From NCBI GenBank assembly GCA_018334595.1, contig JAGXLQ010000065.1, positions 1-7,245 on the forward strand: DNA of 7,245 nucleotides, given 5' to 3'. Below are positions 1 to 6,100 of the stretch, piece by piece. Numbering within the stretch: position 1 is the first letter of the stretch; every line of letters begins with the position of its first letter. A program made the translations under genes and the position numbers. Origin of the DNA: Candidatus Bipolaricaulota bacterium. Lineage in GTDB: Bacteria; Bipolaricaulota; Bipolaricaulia; M55B111. The notes under the pieces were generated by a model. The model did no database searches. It was not told the origin of the DNA and saw only the letters and a list, made by a program, of their open reading frames with translations.

Positions 1-399
1 ACCTTCCAGGTCTTCGACCTCTACTGCGAGGTCTCCGTCCGGTCCCGGCCCGGCTCTTCTAGCAAGAATCCCCGTGGAAAGGACTTTGTTCTCCTGCAAT
101 TTCCGGGACAACTCGGCTGCCATTTCCGGGTCGACGTTCTCATAAATTAGGGAATTACCCTCCGGGTATTGAACCTCCACTAAGGGCTCACGAGCGCAGA
201 AACCAAGGCAACCTGTCTTCTCAACGGATATTTTTTCAGACTCTTTCAGGGAATCTTCGAGGGCGTCGTAAACCTTATCGCCTCCTGCAGCTTTCCCGCA
301 TGAGGCAAGACCAACCTTTACCTGGATCTCTCCCGACCTGATCGAGGAGTCTCCTTCTTCTTTGAGCGCGTTTAAGTCATCGATCGTATTGATTTTCAT
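1..399 (-). CDS. nuoF: NuoF/HydB/HndC-like NADH-binding flavoprotein subunit, N-terminal part (cut by window edge)
   Basis: The 133 residues visible form a thioredoxin-like [2Fe-2S] ferredoxin domain (about residues 25-110), the N-terminal module of the fused NuoF-type subunits of electron-bifurcating hydrogenases and NAD(P)-linked formate dehydrogenases. The key segments are ASCGKAAGG (C34) and TGCLGFCAREP (C64, C68). The frame stays open at the window edge, beyond the end of a stand-alone HndB-type domain, so a fusion to the FMN/NADH-binding body is the likeliest reading, but that body is not in view. The start ATG overlaps the nuoE stop (ATGA), and GGGTGA lies 6 bases upstream, inside nuoE, which suggests translational coupling. 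Only three cysteines are present, where the thermotogal HydB-type domain has four: Gly30 sits where its first Cys would be. An HndB-like single-domain protein cannot be fully excluded. Confidence 0.78.
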   Translation of the reverse strand, partial: MKINTIDDLNALKEEGDSSIRSGEIQVKVGLASCGKAAGGDKVYDALEDSLKESEKISVEKTGCLGFCAREPLVEVQYPEGNSLIYENVDPEMAAELSRKLQENKVLSTGILARRAGPGPDGDLAVEVEDLEG

Positions 400-875
400 T
401 CGTAGTCACCCAGTATTCCCCTCGCCTTGTCCGGAGTCAAATTACCGTGTATGTCCTCGTCGACCATCATCACCGGGGCGAGGCTGCACGCTCCGAGACA
501 CCGGACGGTAGTGAGGGTAAACTTGCCATCCGGCGTTACCTCGCCAGGTGCTATGCCCAGTTCTCCCAGCAAGGCGTCGTATATCTCGTTCGCCCCTTTA
601 ATGTGGCATGCCGTGCCCTGACATACCTTAACCGTGTGTTCCCCCTGAGGTTCCAAATAGAATTGAGAGTAAAAAGTGGCAATCCCGTAAACCTTTGCCA
701 GTGGGGTTTCGGTATAGTTAGAGATGAACTCGAGGCCGTCCTCGGGCAAGTAGCCACGGCTCTTTTGCACCAATTGTAGTGCCGGAATAACGGATTCACG
801 AGTTTCCGGTAGGTCCTCGAGGATTTTCTCGTAGGTATTCTGCATCTTTCGCAGCTCTTCATTTACTTGTGGCAT
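396..875 (-). CDS. nuoE: NuoE-type NADH dehydrogenase/hydrogenase 24-kDa [2Fe-2S] subunit
   Basis: This 159-residue protein matches the usual length of NuoE/HydC/HndA. An N-terminal helical region (about 8-75) carries the family segments RGYLP (40-44) and VYGIATFYSQF (62-72). A thioredoxin-like fold follows, with the four [2Fe-2S] ligands C85, C90 (VCQGTAC), C126 and C130 (RCLGAC). In this family the cluster relays electrons to or from the FMN/NADH subunit, which is encoded immediately downstream with a 4-base overlap. No signal peptide or membrane segment is seen, so it is cytoplasmic. The start is well supported: AGGAGG at 880-885 lies 4 bases before the ATG. Without the catalytic subunit in view, the complex could be a bifurcating [FeFe]-hydrogenase, an NAD(P)-dependent formate dehydrogenase or a related diaphorase. 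Confidence 0.93.
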   Translation of the reverse strand: MPQVNEELRKMQNTYEKILEDLPETRESVIPALQLVQKSRGYLPEDGLEFISNYTETPLAKVYGIATFYSQFYLEPQGEHTVKVCQGTACHIKGANEIYDALLGELGIAPGEVTPDGKFTLTTVRCLGACSLAPVMMVDEDIHGNLTPDKARGILGDYE

Positions 876-911
876 TGGTCCTCCTAGCTATTTAGTTGAC
901 TTCAATTATGT

Positions 912-1628
912 CTATCGAGTTTTCTCCGACAGAAAGTCCTGGTCGGGGCTGTAGAGGTCTCTGATTAACTGCTTGAGTTTCTTCGTAGACCGGTTGAACA
1001 ATTCTTCACCCTTTTCCTTTGTCGCCTTAGTTGGATCGCCGACGATCCCGTTTTTCGTGAAACTGCTTGTCAAATAATCGACCCTGGTTCCATGGAACTT
1101 ATGTCCCCAGGTTCCAGCACCCGGTTCTCTGGGTTCCTTGACAAGGTCTGGGCGAAGGAACATGAGCAAAGAAGTCTCAAGTTCCCCTGCGTGGCCCATG
1201 TTTCTGGCGGAAATGGCGTTAAACCACGTCCATTCCAACGCAATAGTAGTATATTCGATATATAAAGATTTGCAAACTTCATATATTGCTGATATATTTC
1301 CACCGTGACCGTTAACCACGACAAACCTTTCTATCCCGCTCGAACTGGCGGACAATATCATTTCTCTTAGCTGTTGCCTAAAGGTATCAGGTGATATGTA
1401 TAGGCTTCCCTCAAAGTCCTGGTGTTCTCTGGATATACCTACTGAAATTGATGGCAAAACCAACGCCCCTGTCTCTTCAGCGGCATTGGCTGCCATTTCC
1501 TCGGCGATTATGAGGTCAGTTGCGAACGGGCCATGGGGTCCATGTTGTTCCGTACTACCCGTCGGTATTAGTCCAACTAGTGTCTCGGCTGATTGGAAAT
1601 CTTCCCAGGTCATTTCTTGTAACTTCAT
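912..1628 (-). CDS. creatininase-family metal-dependent amidohydrolase
   Basis: This 238-residue cytoplasmic protein has the usual creatininase-family (PF02633-type) length. The metal-site motifs are clear: PTGSTEQHGPH with E27 and H29, then TD at 37-38 (D38), NGHGGN at 106-111 (H108), and GHAGELETS at 145-153. These match the Glu, His, Asp, His, Glu ligands that bind two metals in creatininase and in the archaeal FAPy deformylase ArfB. The family hydrolyses cyclic or linear amide bonds, but the true substrate cannot be read from sequence. Creatinine is unlikely to be the default, because most family members have other or unknown roles. It is the first gene of the minus-strand transcript and lies 36 bases before nuoE, which suggests co-transcription with the NADH-linked module. 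The start has GGTGA at 1635-1639, 6 bases upstream, and a promoter at 1671-1699. Confidence 0.9.
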   Translation of the reverse strand: MKLQEMTWEDFQSAETLVGLIPTGSTEQHGPHGPFATDLIIAEEMAANAAEETGALVLPSISVGISREHQDFEGSLYISPDTFRQQLREMILSASSSGIERFVVVNGHGGNISAIYEVCKSLYIEYTTIALEWTWFNAISARNMGHAGELETSLLMFLRPDLVKEPREPGAGTWGHKFHGTRVDYLTSSFTKNGIVGDPTKATKEKGEELFNRSTKKLKQLIRDLYSPDQDFLSEKTR

Positions 1629-1670
1629 TGTAGTTCACCGCTTAAAAATTGTGGATATAGAATTTGTTGG

Positions 1671-1699
1671 ATGATAATAAAATAAATTGGGTCAATCAA
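1671..1699 (-). promoter_or_regulatory. sigma-70-type promoter for the creatininase-nuoE-nuoF operon
   Basis: On the minus strand, TTGATT (1694-1699) is followed after exactly 17 bases by TATCAT (1671-1676). This predicts a transcription start near 1664 and a leader of about 35 bases before the ATG at 1628. Spacing is ideal and each box is close to consensus. It is predicted from sequence only. Confidence 0.55.
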
Positions 1700-1729
1700 C
1701 TAACGACCACCTAATTAGCCTAACTCATT

Positions 1730-1748
1730 CAAACGGACCGCCGGTTTG
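1730..1748. promoter_or_regulatory. inverted repeat between divergent promoters, candidate operator
   Basis: CAAACGGACCGCCGGTTTG has perfect 5-base arms (CAAAC/GTTTG) around a 9-base GC-rich centre. It lies 25 bases upstream of the ROK gene's -10 box and about 30 bases upstream of the opposing promoter's -35 box. A regulator here could act on both directions. The arms are short, so chance is a real alternative. Confidence 0.35.
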
Positions 1749-1770
1749 GTGTAATTTTTCCGGAAGGATG

Positions 1771-1779
1771 TGATATAAT
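1771..1779 (+). promoter_or_regulatory. extended -10 promoter for the ROK kinase gene
   Basis: TGATATAAT is a perfect extended -10 element (TGn followed by TATAAT at 1774-1779). No good -35 box is seen at 17 bases (GTAATT), which fits an extended -10 promoter. The start would be near 1786, giving a leader of about 100 bases. ATAAT (1775-1779) and ATTAT (1785-1789) form a short inverted repeat over the start region. Confidence 0.6.
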
Positions 1780-1828
1780 CGAATATTATCCAAGTATCTC
1801 ATAGTATCTAATGGAGACCGTAAACTGT

Positions 1829-1853
1829 CAGGGAAGCGAGATAATTGTCCCTG
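1829..1853 (+). other. small hairpin in the leader of the ROK gene
   Basis: CAGGGA (1829-1834) pairs with TCCCTG (1848-1853) around a 13-base loop. No T-run follows, so it is not an intrinsic terminator. A second CCCTG (1874-1878) touches the Shine-Dalgarno GGAGG (1878-1882) and could pair with the same CAGGG instead. Confidence 0.3.
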
Positions 1854-1887
1854 CTAGTAGAAAAACTGGTTAACCCTGGAGGATTGA

Positions 1888-2853
1888 ATGAATGGAGAGT
1901 ACGTAATAGGAGTCGATATAGGGGCAACCTGGCTTAGGGTAGGCCTCAGCGACGTTTCGGGGAACATTCTGCGGAAGGAAAAACGAGAGATTCGAACCAA
2001 CCACAGTTACGAAGTGAGCGAGCAGATTATTGAGATAGTTGATTATCTATTTGAGGAAACTGGACTGGAGATAGCTGATTTAAGGGGAATTGGGGTGGCC
2101 TCCGCGGGCCCGATGAACGTAAATAAAGGTGAGCTTGTGAACCCCACGAACATACCTCTGGAGGTAGTTCCACTCTCGGAACCACTGGGTCAGAGGTTTG
2201 GCGTGGACGTAGAGTTGATCAACGATGGTGCGTCGGCCGTCCTGGCCGAGCAGAAATTCGGCGAAGGGCAAGGCTACGATAACCTCGTTTACATTACGAT
2301 TAGCACGGGGATAGGTGGGGGCGCGATAGTTGACGGAAACCTCCTTTATGGAAAAAACGGAAACGCTGCGGAGGTAGGTCACTTTACGATAGACCAGGCA
2401 GGAGAGTTGACCTGTGGCTGTGGCAGGCCTGGCCATTGGGAGGCTTATTGCTCGGGGTCGAACATCCCCGGTTTCGTCAGAATGCATCTGGTAGCGCTTA
2501 CTGCTTACGAGGGAGATAGTCAGCTGGTTAAGCTTAACGGGGAGGAGCTTGAGGAGTTTGAAGCCAAGGATCTCTTTGACCTGGCCCGGGCTGGGGACGA
2601 GCTCGCCGAGGAACTAGTTGACGAATTGGGCAGGTTAAACGCGATCGGTTTTGCCGCGGTTACGGAGGCCTATGACCCGGCGCTTATAACGGTCGGTGGA
2701 GCTGTGGCTTTACATAACCCTGGAATGGTCCTCGATCCCATCAGGGCCAAGATCCACCACTATACCCAGAACGAGATACCCTTAATCAAGATAACTCAGT
2801 TAGAAGAGGAGGTAGTCCTCTACGGCGCGATTGCGAGGGCACTGGCGATTTAA
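1888..2853 (+). CDS. ROK-family sugar kinase (glucokinase-like)
   Basis: This 321-residue protein has the normal length of a ROK sugar kinase without an N-terminal DNA-binding domain, so it is read as an enzyme that phosphorylates a hexose or N-acyl hexosamine with ATP, not as a NagC/XylR-type repressor. Visible motifs are DIGAT (10-14, phosphate loop), ASAGP (70-74), INDG with the catalytic base D112, STGIGGG (138-144), and E161/H164 (EVGH), followed by the zinc segment CGCGRPGHWEAYC (175-187). The usual ROK pattern is CxCGxxGC; here the third Cys is His182, and Cys187 follows five residues later. The start has GGAGG at 1878-1882, 5 bases upstream. The gene is flanked by a divergent operon and a convergent gene, so it appears monocistronic. 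It is strongly acidic (about 49 D/E, 21 K/R). Sugar specificity cannot be assigned. Confidence 0.9.
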   Translation: MNGEYVIGVDIGATWLRVGLSDVSGNILRKEKREIRTNHSYEVSEQIIEIVDYLFEETGLEIADLRGIGVASAGPMNVNKGELVNPTNIPLEVVPLSEPLGQRFGVDVELINDGASAVLAEQKFGEGQGYDNLVYITISTGIGGGAIVDGNLLYGKNGNAAEVGHFTIDQAGELTCGCGRPGHWEAYCSGSNIPGFVRMHLVALTAYEGDSQLVKLNGEELEEFEAKDLFDLARAGDELAEELVDELGRLNAIGFAAVTEAYDPALITVGGAVALHNPGMVLDPIRAKIHHYTQNEIPLIKITQLEEEVVLYGAIARALAI

Positions 2854-2926
2854 TCGTTCACCTGGAAGCAAATCCTGTTTTCTGGCTAGAAGTGCGAAGG
2901 ACGGTAACTTTGGCGGCATTTACAGC

Positions 2927-3859
2927 CTAGAGGTATAGTAAACCGGAGGCAAGAACCTTGACGTTGTCGTGTGCCAGCCAGCTGTCGACTAATTTTCCAT
3001 CCTTGATTTCCCCGGCGACGACCGTGCGATCAGGACCACCTATGGAGTCCCCTCTACCCCCCGATTCGAACTCCAGGCGGAACGCTCCCTTCCGTTTTAT
3101 CAAACCTCCGTGTAAAAGCGTCGCCACGGCCGCTACGGTTCCCGTTCCACAAGATGGCTCCGTAAGCCCTTCCTCTAAGTTGTGCGGAAAGAGGAGTCGG
3201 CCGTCTGATCTGTTGCTGGTTAAGTCGACCACTACGAAGTCCCGGTTTGGTTTCCCCCGAAGGTATGCCTTGGAGAAGGCCCTCTGGAAATCTATCAACG
3301 CCCTCCGCGATTTATCGTCTATCGGTTCCAGGTCGATAGAATCGTAGGTTACCCGCAACTCCGAGAGGAGGCCAACTAGAAAGTCTCCGGCGAAGTAGCC
3401 GGTTGCACCGCCCACGGAGACCTGCCGTATACCTCTATTATATACATCTTCGACAAACGGGTTCATCTCGGTCAAGACCTCTCGGGGACCACCGGGCGCG
3501 CTGACCCTTATTTGAAAAACCCCCAACTTAGTTTCCAGGGTAAGAGTTGATTGACCCGGAGAGATGGTCAATCCCAGGGTGTCTACGAGGTCAAGCTGGA
3601 CGTACGCTTTGCCGAGAACCTGGGTCAATCCACCGCACATCGGCAAGTAGTCGCCCGAGTTGATGTCGACAATTTTCGCTCCGAGCTTCCCTCTTCCAGT
3701 ACCTTCGTACAGAAGGCCTAACTGGTCACCTCGGACGTTTGGTTTCCTGAGGATGGACAGGCTATCGGACAGTTCTTCCGTTGTTGAGAAATGTCTTCTA
3801 TTGACCAGCACTATCTCGTTTCCACCCATATGCCCCTTGATAAAGGGAATTTCCTTCAT
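2927..3859 (-). CDS. proline racemase/DAP epimerase-fold isomerase of unknown substrate
   Basis: This 310-residue protein has the two-cysteine active site of cofactor-independent racemases. The first half carries GDYLPMCGG (first catalytic Cys at 75), the second EPSCGTGT (second Cys at 237), each near a matching point of the duplicated fold. The N-terminal FIKGHMGGNE segment and the length (DapF about 275, proline racemase 310-340) place it nearer proline racemase and 4-hydroxyproline epimerase than DapF. The usual MCGH is MCGG here, so the substrate pocket probably differs. PrpF-type isomerases are a more remote alternative. I chose ATG at 3859 because GGAG (3868-3871) lies 8 bases before it and the family's conserved start follows at once; a GTG at 3868 would add three residues but lacks a ribosome binding site. 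No partner gene is adjacent in the same direction. Confidence 0.8.
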   Translation of the reverse strand: MKEIPFIKGHMGGNEIVLVNRRHFSTTEELSDSLSILRKPNVRGDQLGLLYEGTGRGKLGAKIVDINSGDYLPMCGGLTQVLGKAYVQLDLVDTLGLTISPGQSTLTLETKLGVFQIRVSAPGGPREVLTEMNPFVEDVYNRGIRQVSVGGATGYFAGDFLVGLLSELRVTYDSIDLEPIDDKSRRALIDFQRAFSKAYLRGKPNRDFVVVDLTSNRSDGRLLFPHNLEEGLTEPSCGTGTVAAVATLLHGGLIKRKGAFRLEFESGGRGDSIGGPDRTVVAGEIKDGKLVDSWLAHDNVKVLASGLLYL

Positions 3860-3867
3860 CTTACTCA

Positions 3868-3871
3868 CTCC
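3868..3871 (-). promoter_or_regulatory. ribosome binding site deciding the racemase-like start
   Basis: GGAG on the minus strand sits 8 bases before the ATG at 3859 and overlaps the alternative GTG at 3868. This makes the ATG the better start. Confidence 0.6.
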
Positions 3872-3886
3872 ATATCAAAACTTAAG

Positions 3887-3907
3887 ACAAGTCCACCAAC
3901 AAGTCCA
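3887..3907. repeat. 9-bp tandem direct repeat upstream of the racemase-like gene
   Basis: ACAAGTCCA occurs at 3887-3895 and again at 3899-3907, a 12-base period (about one helical turn). It lies 28-48 bases before the ATG at 3859, in the promoter or leader region of that minus-strand gene. It could be a regulator half-site pair or chance. I found no convincing minus-strand -10/-35 pair nearby. Confidence 0.4.
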
Positions 3908-3970
3908 GAACGGGGAACCGGCTCATCTTGGCCACTACCTGCCCATGAAAGGTGACATTACGTCGTATCG

Positions 3971-3999
3971 TTGTACTATTGGCCCCCTGTCCGTAAAAT
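3971..3999 (+). promoter_or_regulatory. candidate promoter for the ABC transporter-tilS operon
   Basis: TTGTAC (3971-3976) and TAAAAT (3994-3999) are 17 bases apart. The -10 matches consensus at five of six bases, the -35 only at its TTG. Transcription would start near 4006, leaving a leader of about 60 bases. The -10 lies inside a perfect palindrome. Confidence 0.45.
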
Positions 4000-4004
4000 T
4001 TTAC
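3993..4004. promoter_or_regulatory. 12-bp perfect palindrome over the -10 box, candidate operator
   Basis: GTAAAATTTTAC is a perfect 12-base palindrome covering the predicted -10 element and ending near the start site. Binding here would block the promoter of the transporter operon. No regulator gene is in view to pair with it. Confidence 0.4.
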
Positions 4005-4054
4005 AGGATGCTTTGCTCTTAACAAAAAATATATCCTTAGATTTGCCGTGTGGT

Positions 4055-4060
4055 AGGAGG
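4055..4060 (+). promoter_or_regulatory. ribosome binding site deciding the ABC ATPase start
   Basis: AGGAGG ends 4 bases before the ATG at 4065. An in-frame GTG at 4050 lies upstream of this site and would place it inside the coding region, so ATG 4065 is preferred. Confidence 0.7.
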
Positions 4061-4064
4061 TTGC

Positions 4065-4997
4065 ATGGAAAACGCTGTAGAAGTCAGCGAGCTCAAGAAG
4101 TATTACGACGACGTAAAAGCCGTCGACGGCGTCACGTTTACGGTGGAGACGGAGTCAATATTCGGCATGCTGGGGCCTAACGGGGCGGGCAAGACGACGA
4201 CAATCGAGACGATAATTGGCCTGCTGGAGGGTACCGCGGGAGAAATCTACGTTCTGGGGATGGAGACGTCGGAGAAAATTTCAGATGTCAAGAAAAGAAT
4301 AGGCGTGCAACTGCAGGATCCTTCGCTCTTTCCTCGGCTGACGGTCGGTGAGACGCTTGACCTTTTTGCCGCATTTTATCCGGAGCCTCTGAGCGTGCAG
4401 GAAGCTGCTGAGCAGGTTGGCCTGTCCTCCAGCCTTGACGGGAGGATAAATTCGCTTTCGGGCGGGCAGCGTCACAGGCTCGCCGTGTCCCTGGCGCTGA
4501 TAAGCAACGGGGATATTATCTTTCTAGACGAACCCACGACCGGGCTGGACCCAAAAGCCCGGCGTGACCTCTGGGAAACGATAAGAAATGTTCGCCGGAA
4601 CGGTTCAACCGTGTTTATGACTACCCACTATATGGACGAGGCGGAGAAACTCTGCGATGAACTCGTGATAATCGATCACGGGAAGATTATCGCTACCGGT
4701 TCCCCGGACCGCCTTATCGAAGACAACTTTCCCCATCAGGCAGTCGAGTTCGCTGACCCCGGTTTAAGTCCAGAAGACCGAAATGACCTTTTAGGTATAA
4801 GCGCTTCCGGGGGGATTAACTTCGAGGAGAACGAGGGAAAGGTAATCCTCTACAGTGAGGACGTGGGTAAGACGGTGACCGACCTGATAGACTACACTCG
4901 AAAGCTTGGTATCGACCTGGACAACCTGAAGGTGAGGTCGGCGACACTGGACGACGTATTTCTGAAGTTGACCGGGAGGGCTATCGAAAATGAATAG
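4065..4997 (+). CDS. DrrA-type ABC transporter ATP-binding protein
   Basis: This 310-residue ATPase powers the ABC-2 exporter encoded next to it. All nucleotide-binding motifs are intact: Walker A GPNGAGKTT (37-45), Q-loop Q84 (QLQDP), signature LSGGQ (131-135), Walker B IIFLDE (151-156) with catalytic E156, D-loop GLD (160-162) and switch H188 (TTHYMDEAE). After about residue 210 comes the C-terminal extension typical of drug and lipid export ATPases of the DrrA/CcmA type, ending in the ATLDDVFLKLTGR motif. The start is ATG 4065 with AGGAGG 4 bases upstream; a GTG at 4050 would add five residues and is rejected. The stop lies past the start of the permease (8-base overlap), which supports a coupled pair. 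The exported substrate cannot be read from the sequence. Confidence 0.93.
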   Translation: MENAVEVSELKKYYDDVKAVDGVTFTVETESIFGMLGPNGAGKTTTIETIIGLLEGTAGEIYVLGMETSEKISDVKKRIGVQLQDPSLFPRLTVGETLDLFAAFYPEPLSVQEAAEQVGLSSSLDGRINSLSGGQRHRLAVSLALISNGDIIFLDEPTTGLDPKARRDLWETIRNVRRNGSTVFMTTHYMDEAEKLCDELVIIDHGKIIATGSPDRLIEDNFPHQAVEFADPGLSPEDRNDLLGISASGGINFEENEGKVILYSEDVGKTVTDLIDYTRKLGIDLDNLKVRSATLDDVFLKLTGRAIENE

Positions 4998-6081
4998 GCC
5001 AAAAATCCTCTACAAGATGTTCGTTGCCAACGCGAAGGAATTTTTTCGCGACAGGGCCTCGCTGTTTTGGATGATTGCCTTTCCCCTGATCTTTACCTTT
5101 ATCTTCGGAATGGTTTTTTCCGGAAATGACGAGGTTGTGTACTCACTTGGGATCTCCGTAGATAAGGAGACTCCCATAACCAAAGAGTTGGTTAATCAGT
5201 TTGACGAGATAGAGTCTTTCAACGTATCGACCGGGGAGATTGCGAAGGAACTGGAAGAGCTCGAAAGGGGAAATAGAAAGATGGTGCTCGAGATACCGGG
5301 GATTACTCGCGAAGGCGTAACGGGAGGGAAGTCCTCCACGGTCAGGTTATACTACAGTCAGGGAGAACAGGAAACGAATAGAGCGCTGATTTCGGCGATC
5401 AAGGAGATATTCTCGGGAATCGAGAGGGAGGTTACTGGTAGAGCCCCCTTGTTCCAGTTGGAACCAGAACCCCTCGAGACGAGAGAACTGACGAATTTTG
5501 ACTACGTCATGCCCGGTATCCTGGCGATGGCCCTGATGCAGCTAGGCCTGTTTGGGGTATTTCAGTTTATGAGCCTCAGAGAGAACAAGGTTATCCGTGG
5601 ATTGGCGGTAACCCCTTTGCCCCGTGATACGTTCTTCGAAAGCGAGGTGGCCTTGCGGTTGATTATCGCCGTCATCCAGACTTTTTTGATTATCCTAATT
5701 GGCAGGACGGTCTTTGGGGTGAAGATTCTTGGGAGCATACCCATTCTAATTGGGCTGGTCGTGCTCGGTGCCCTGACGTTCGTCAGCATGGGTTACATGA
5801 TTGCTTCTTTCTCGCGGACCCTGGAGGGAGGGAGGAACCTCGTTCAGACAGTGCAGTTTCCCATGATGTTCCTCTCGGGGATATTTTTTCCCATAGAGTT
5901 TATGCCCGGATACATAAGGCCCATCGTCAAGGCCATACCGTTGACCTACCTCGGTGACGCGCTACGGCAGGTCATGGTTGGGTACCCTCCCGAGTACTCT
6001 TTAAGTACGGACGTTTACGTTTTGACCGGCTGGTTTTTGGCCTCAACGTTTTTGGCGATACGCTTCTGGAAATGGGAATAG
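4990..6081 (+). CDS. ABC-2 family transporter permease
   Basis: This 363-residue membrane protein is the partner of the upstream ATPase. Its layout is that of the ABC-2 type with a large outer loop: one N-terminal membrane segment (about 24-43), an extracytoplasmic domain (about 46-170), then five more segments near 174-194, 221-242, 250-272, 287-305 and 340-357. The cytoplasmic loop after segment 2 carries RENKVIRGLAVTPLPR, a recognisable ABC-2 feature, and FPIEFMPG follows segment 5. The pair should form a dimer of permease plus ATPase exporting a drug, lipid, ion or peptide; substrate is unknown. Its ATG lies inside the ATPase gene, with GGGAGGG (4974-4980) 9 bases upstream. The stop is 19 bases before tilS, so the three genes look like one transcript. 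Confidence 0.9.
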   Translation: MNRPKILYKMFVANAKEFFRDRASLFWMIAFPLIFTFIFGMVFSGNDEVVYSLGISVDKETPITKELVNQFDEIESFNVSTGEIAKELEELERGNRKMVLEIPGITREGVTGGKSSTVRLYYSQGEQETNRALISAIKEIFSGIEREVTGRAPLFQLEPEPLETRELTNFDYVMPGILAMALMQLGLFGVFQFMSLRENKVIRGLAVTPLPRDTFFESEVALRLIIAVIQTFLIILIGRTVFGVKILGSIPILIGLVVLGALTFVSMGYMIASFSRTLEGGRNLVQTVQFPMMFLSGIFFPIEFMPGYIRPIVKAIPLTYLGDALRQVMVGYPPEYSLSTDVYVLTGWFLASTFLAIRFWKWE

Positions 6082-6100
6082 GGGCGTGGAGGAGGATTGA

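Noticed and set aside
912..1628. Mycofactocin MftE or F420-pathway ArfB assignment for the creatininase-family protein
   Set aside because: No mycofactocin or F420 biosynthesis gene is in view, and family motifs alone do not separate these roles.
1829..1853. Intrinsic terminator or attenuator
   Set aside because: The hairpin has only six pairs and is followed by CTAGTAG, not a T-run.
2080..2487. Minus-strand 135-residue open frame inside the ROK gene
   Set aside because: It lies antisense within a clearly conserved gene and has no recognisable motif, so it is a shadow frame.
2854..2926. Possible bidirectional terminator between the convergent ROK and racemase-like genes
   Set aside because: Only very short stems such as TTCT/AGAA are found, and there is no GC-rich hairpin with a T-run.
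3860..4064. Small RNA, tRNA or short gene in the divergent spacer
   Set aside because: No cloverleaf or convincing start with ribosome binding site is seen; open frames here are chance extensions of or shadows around the flanking genes.
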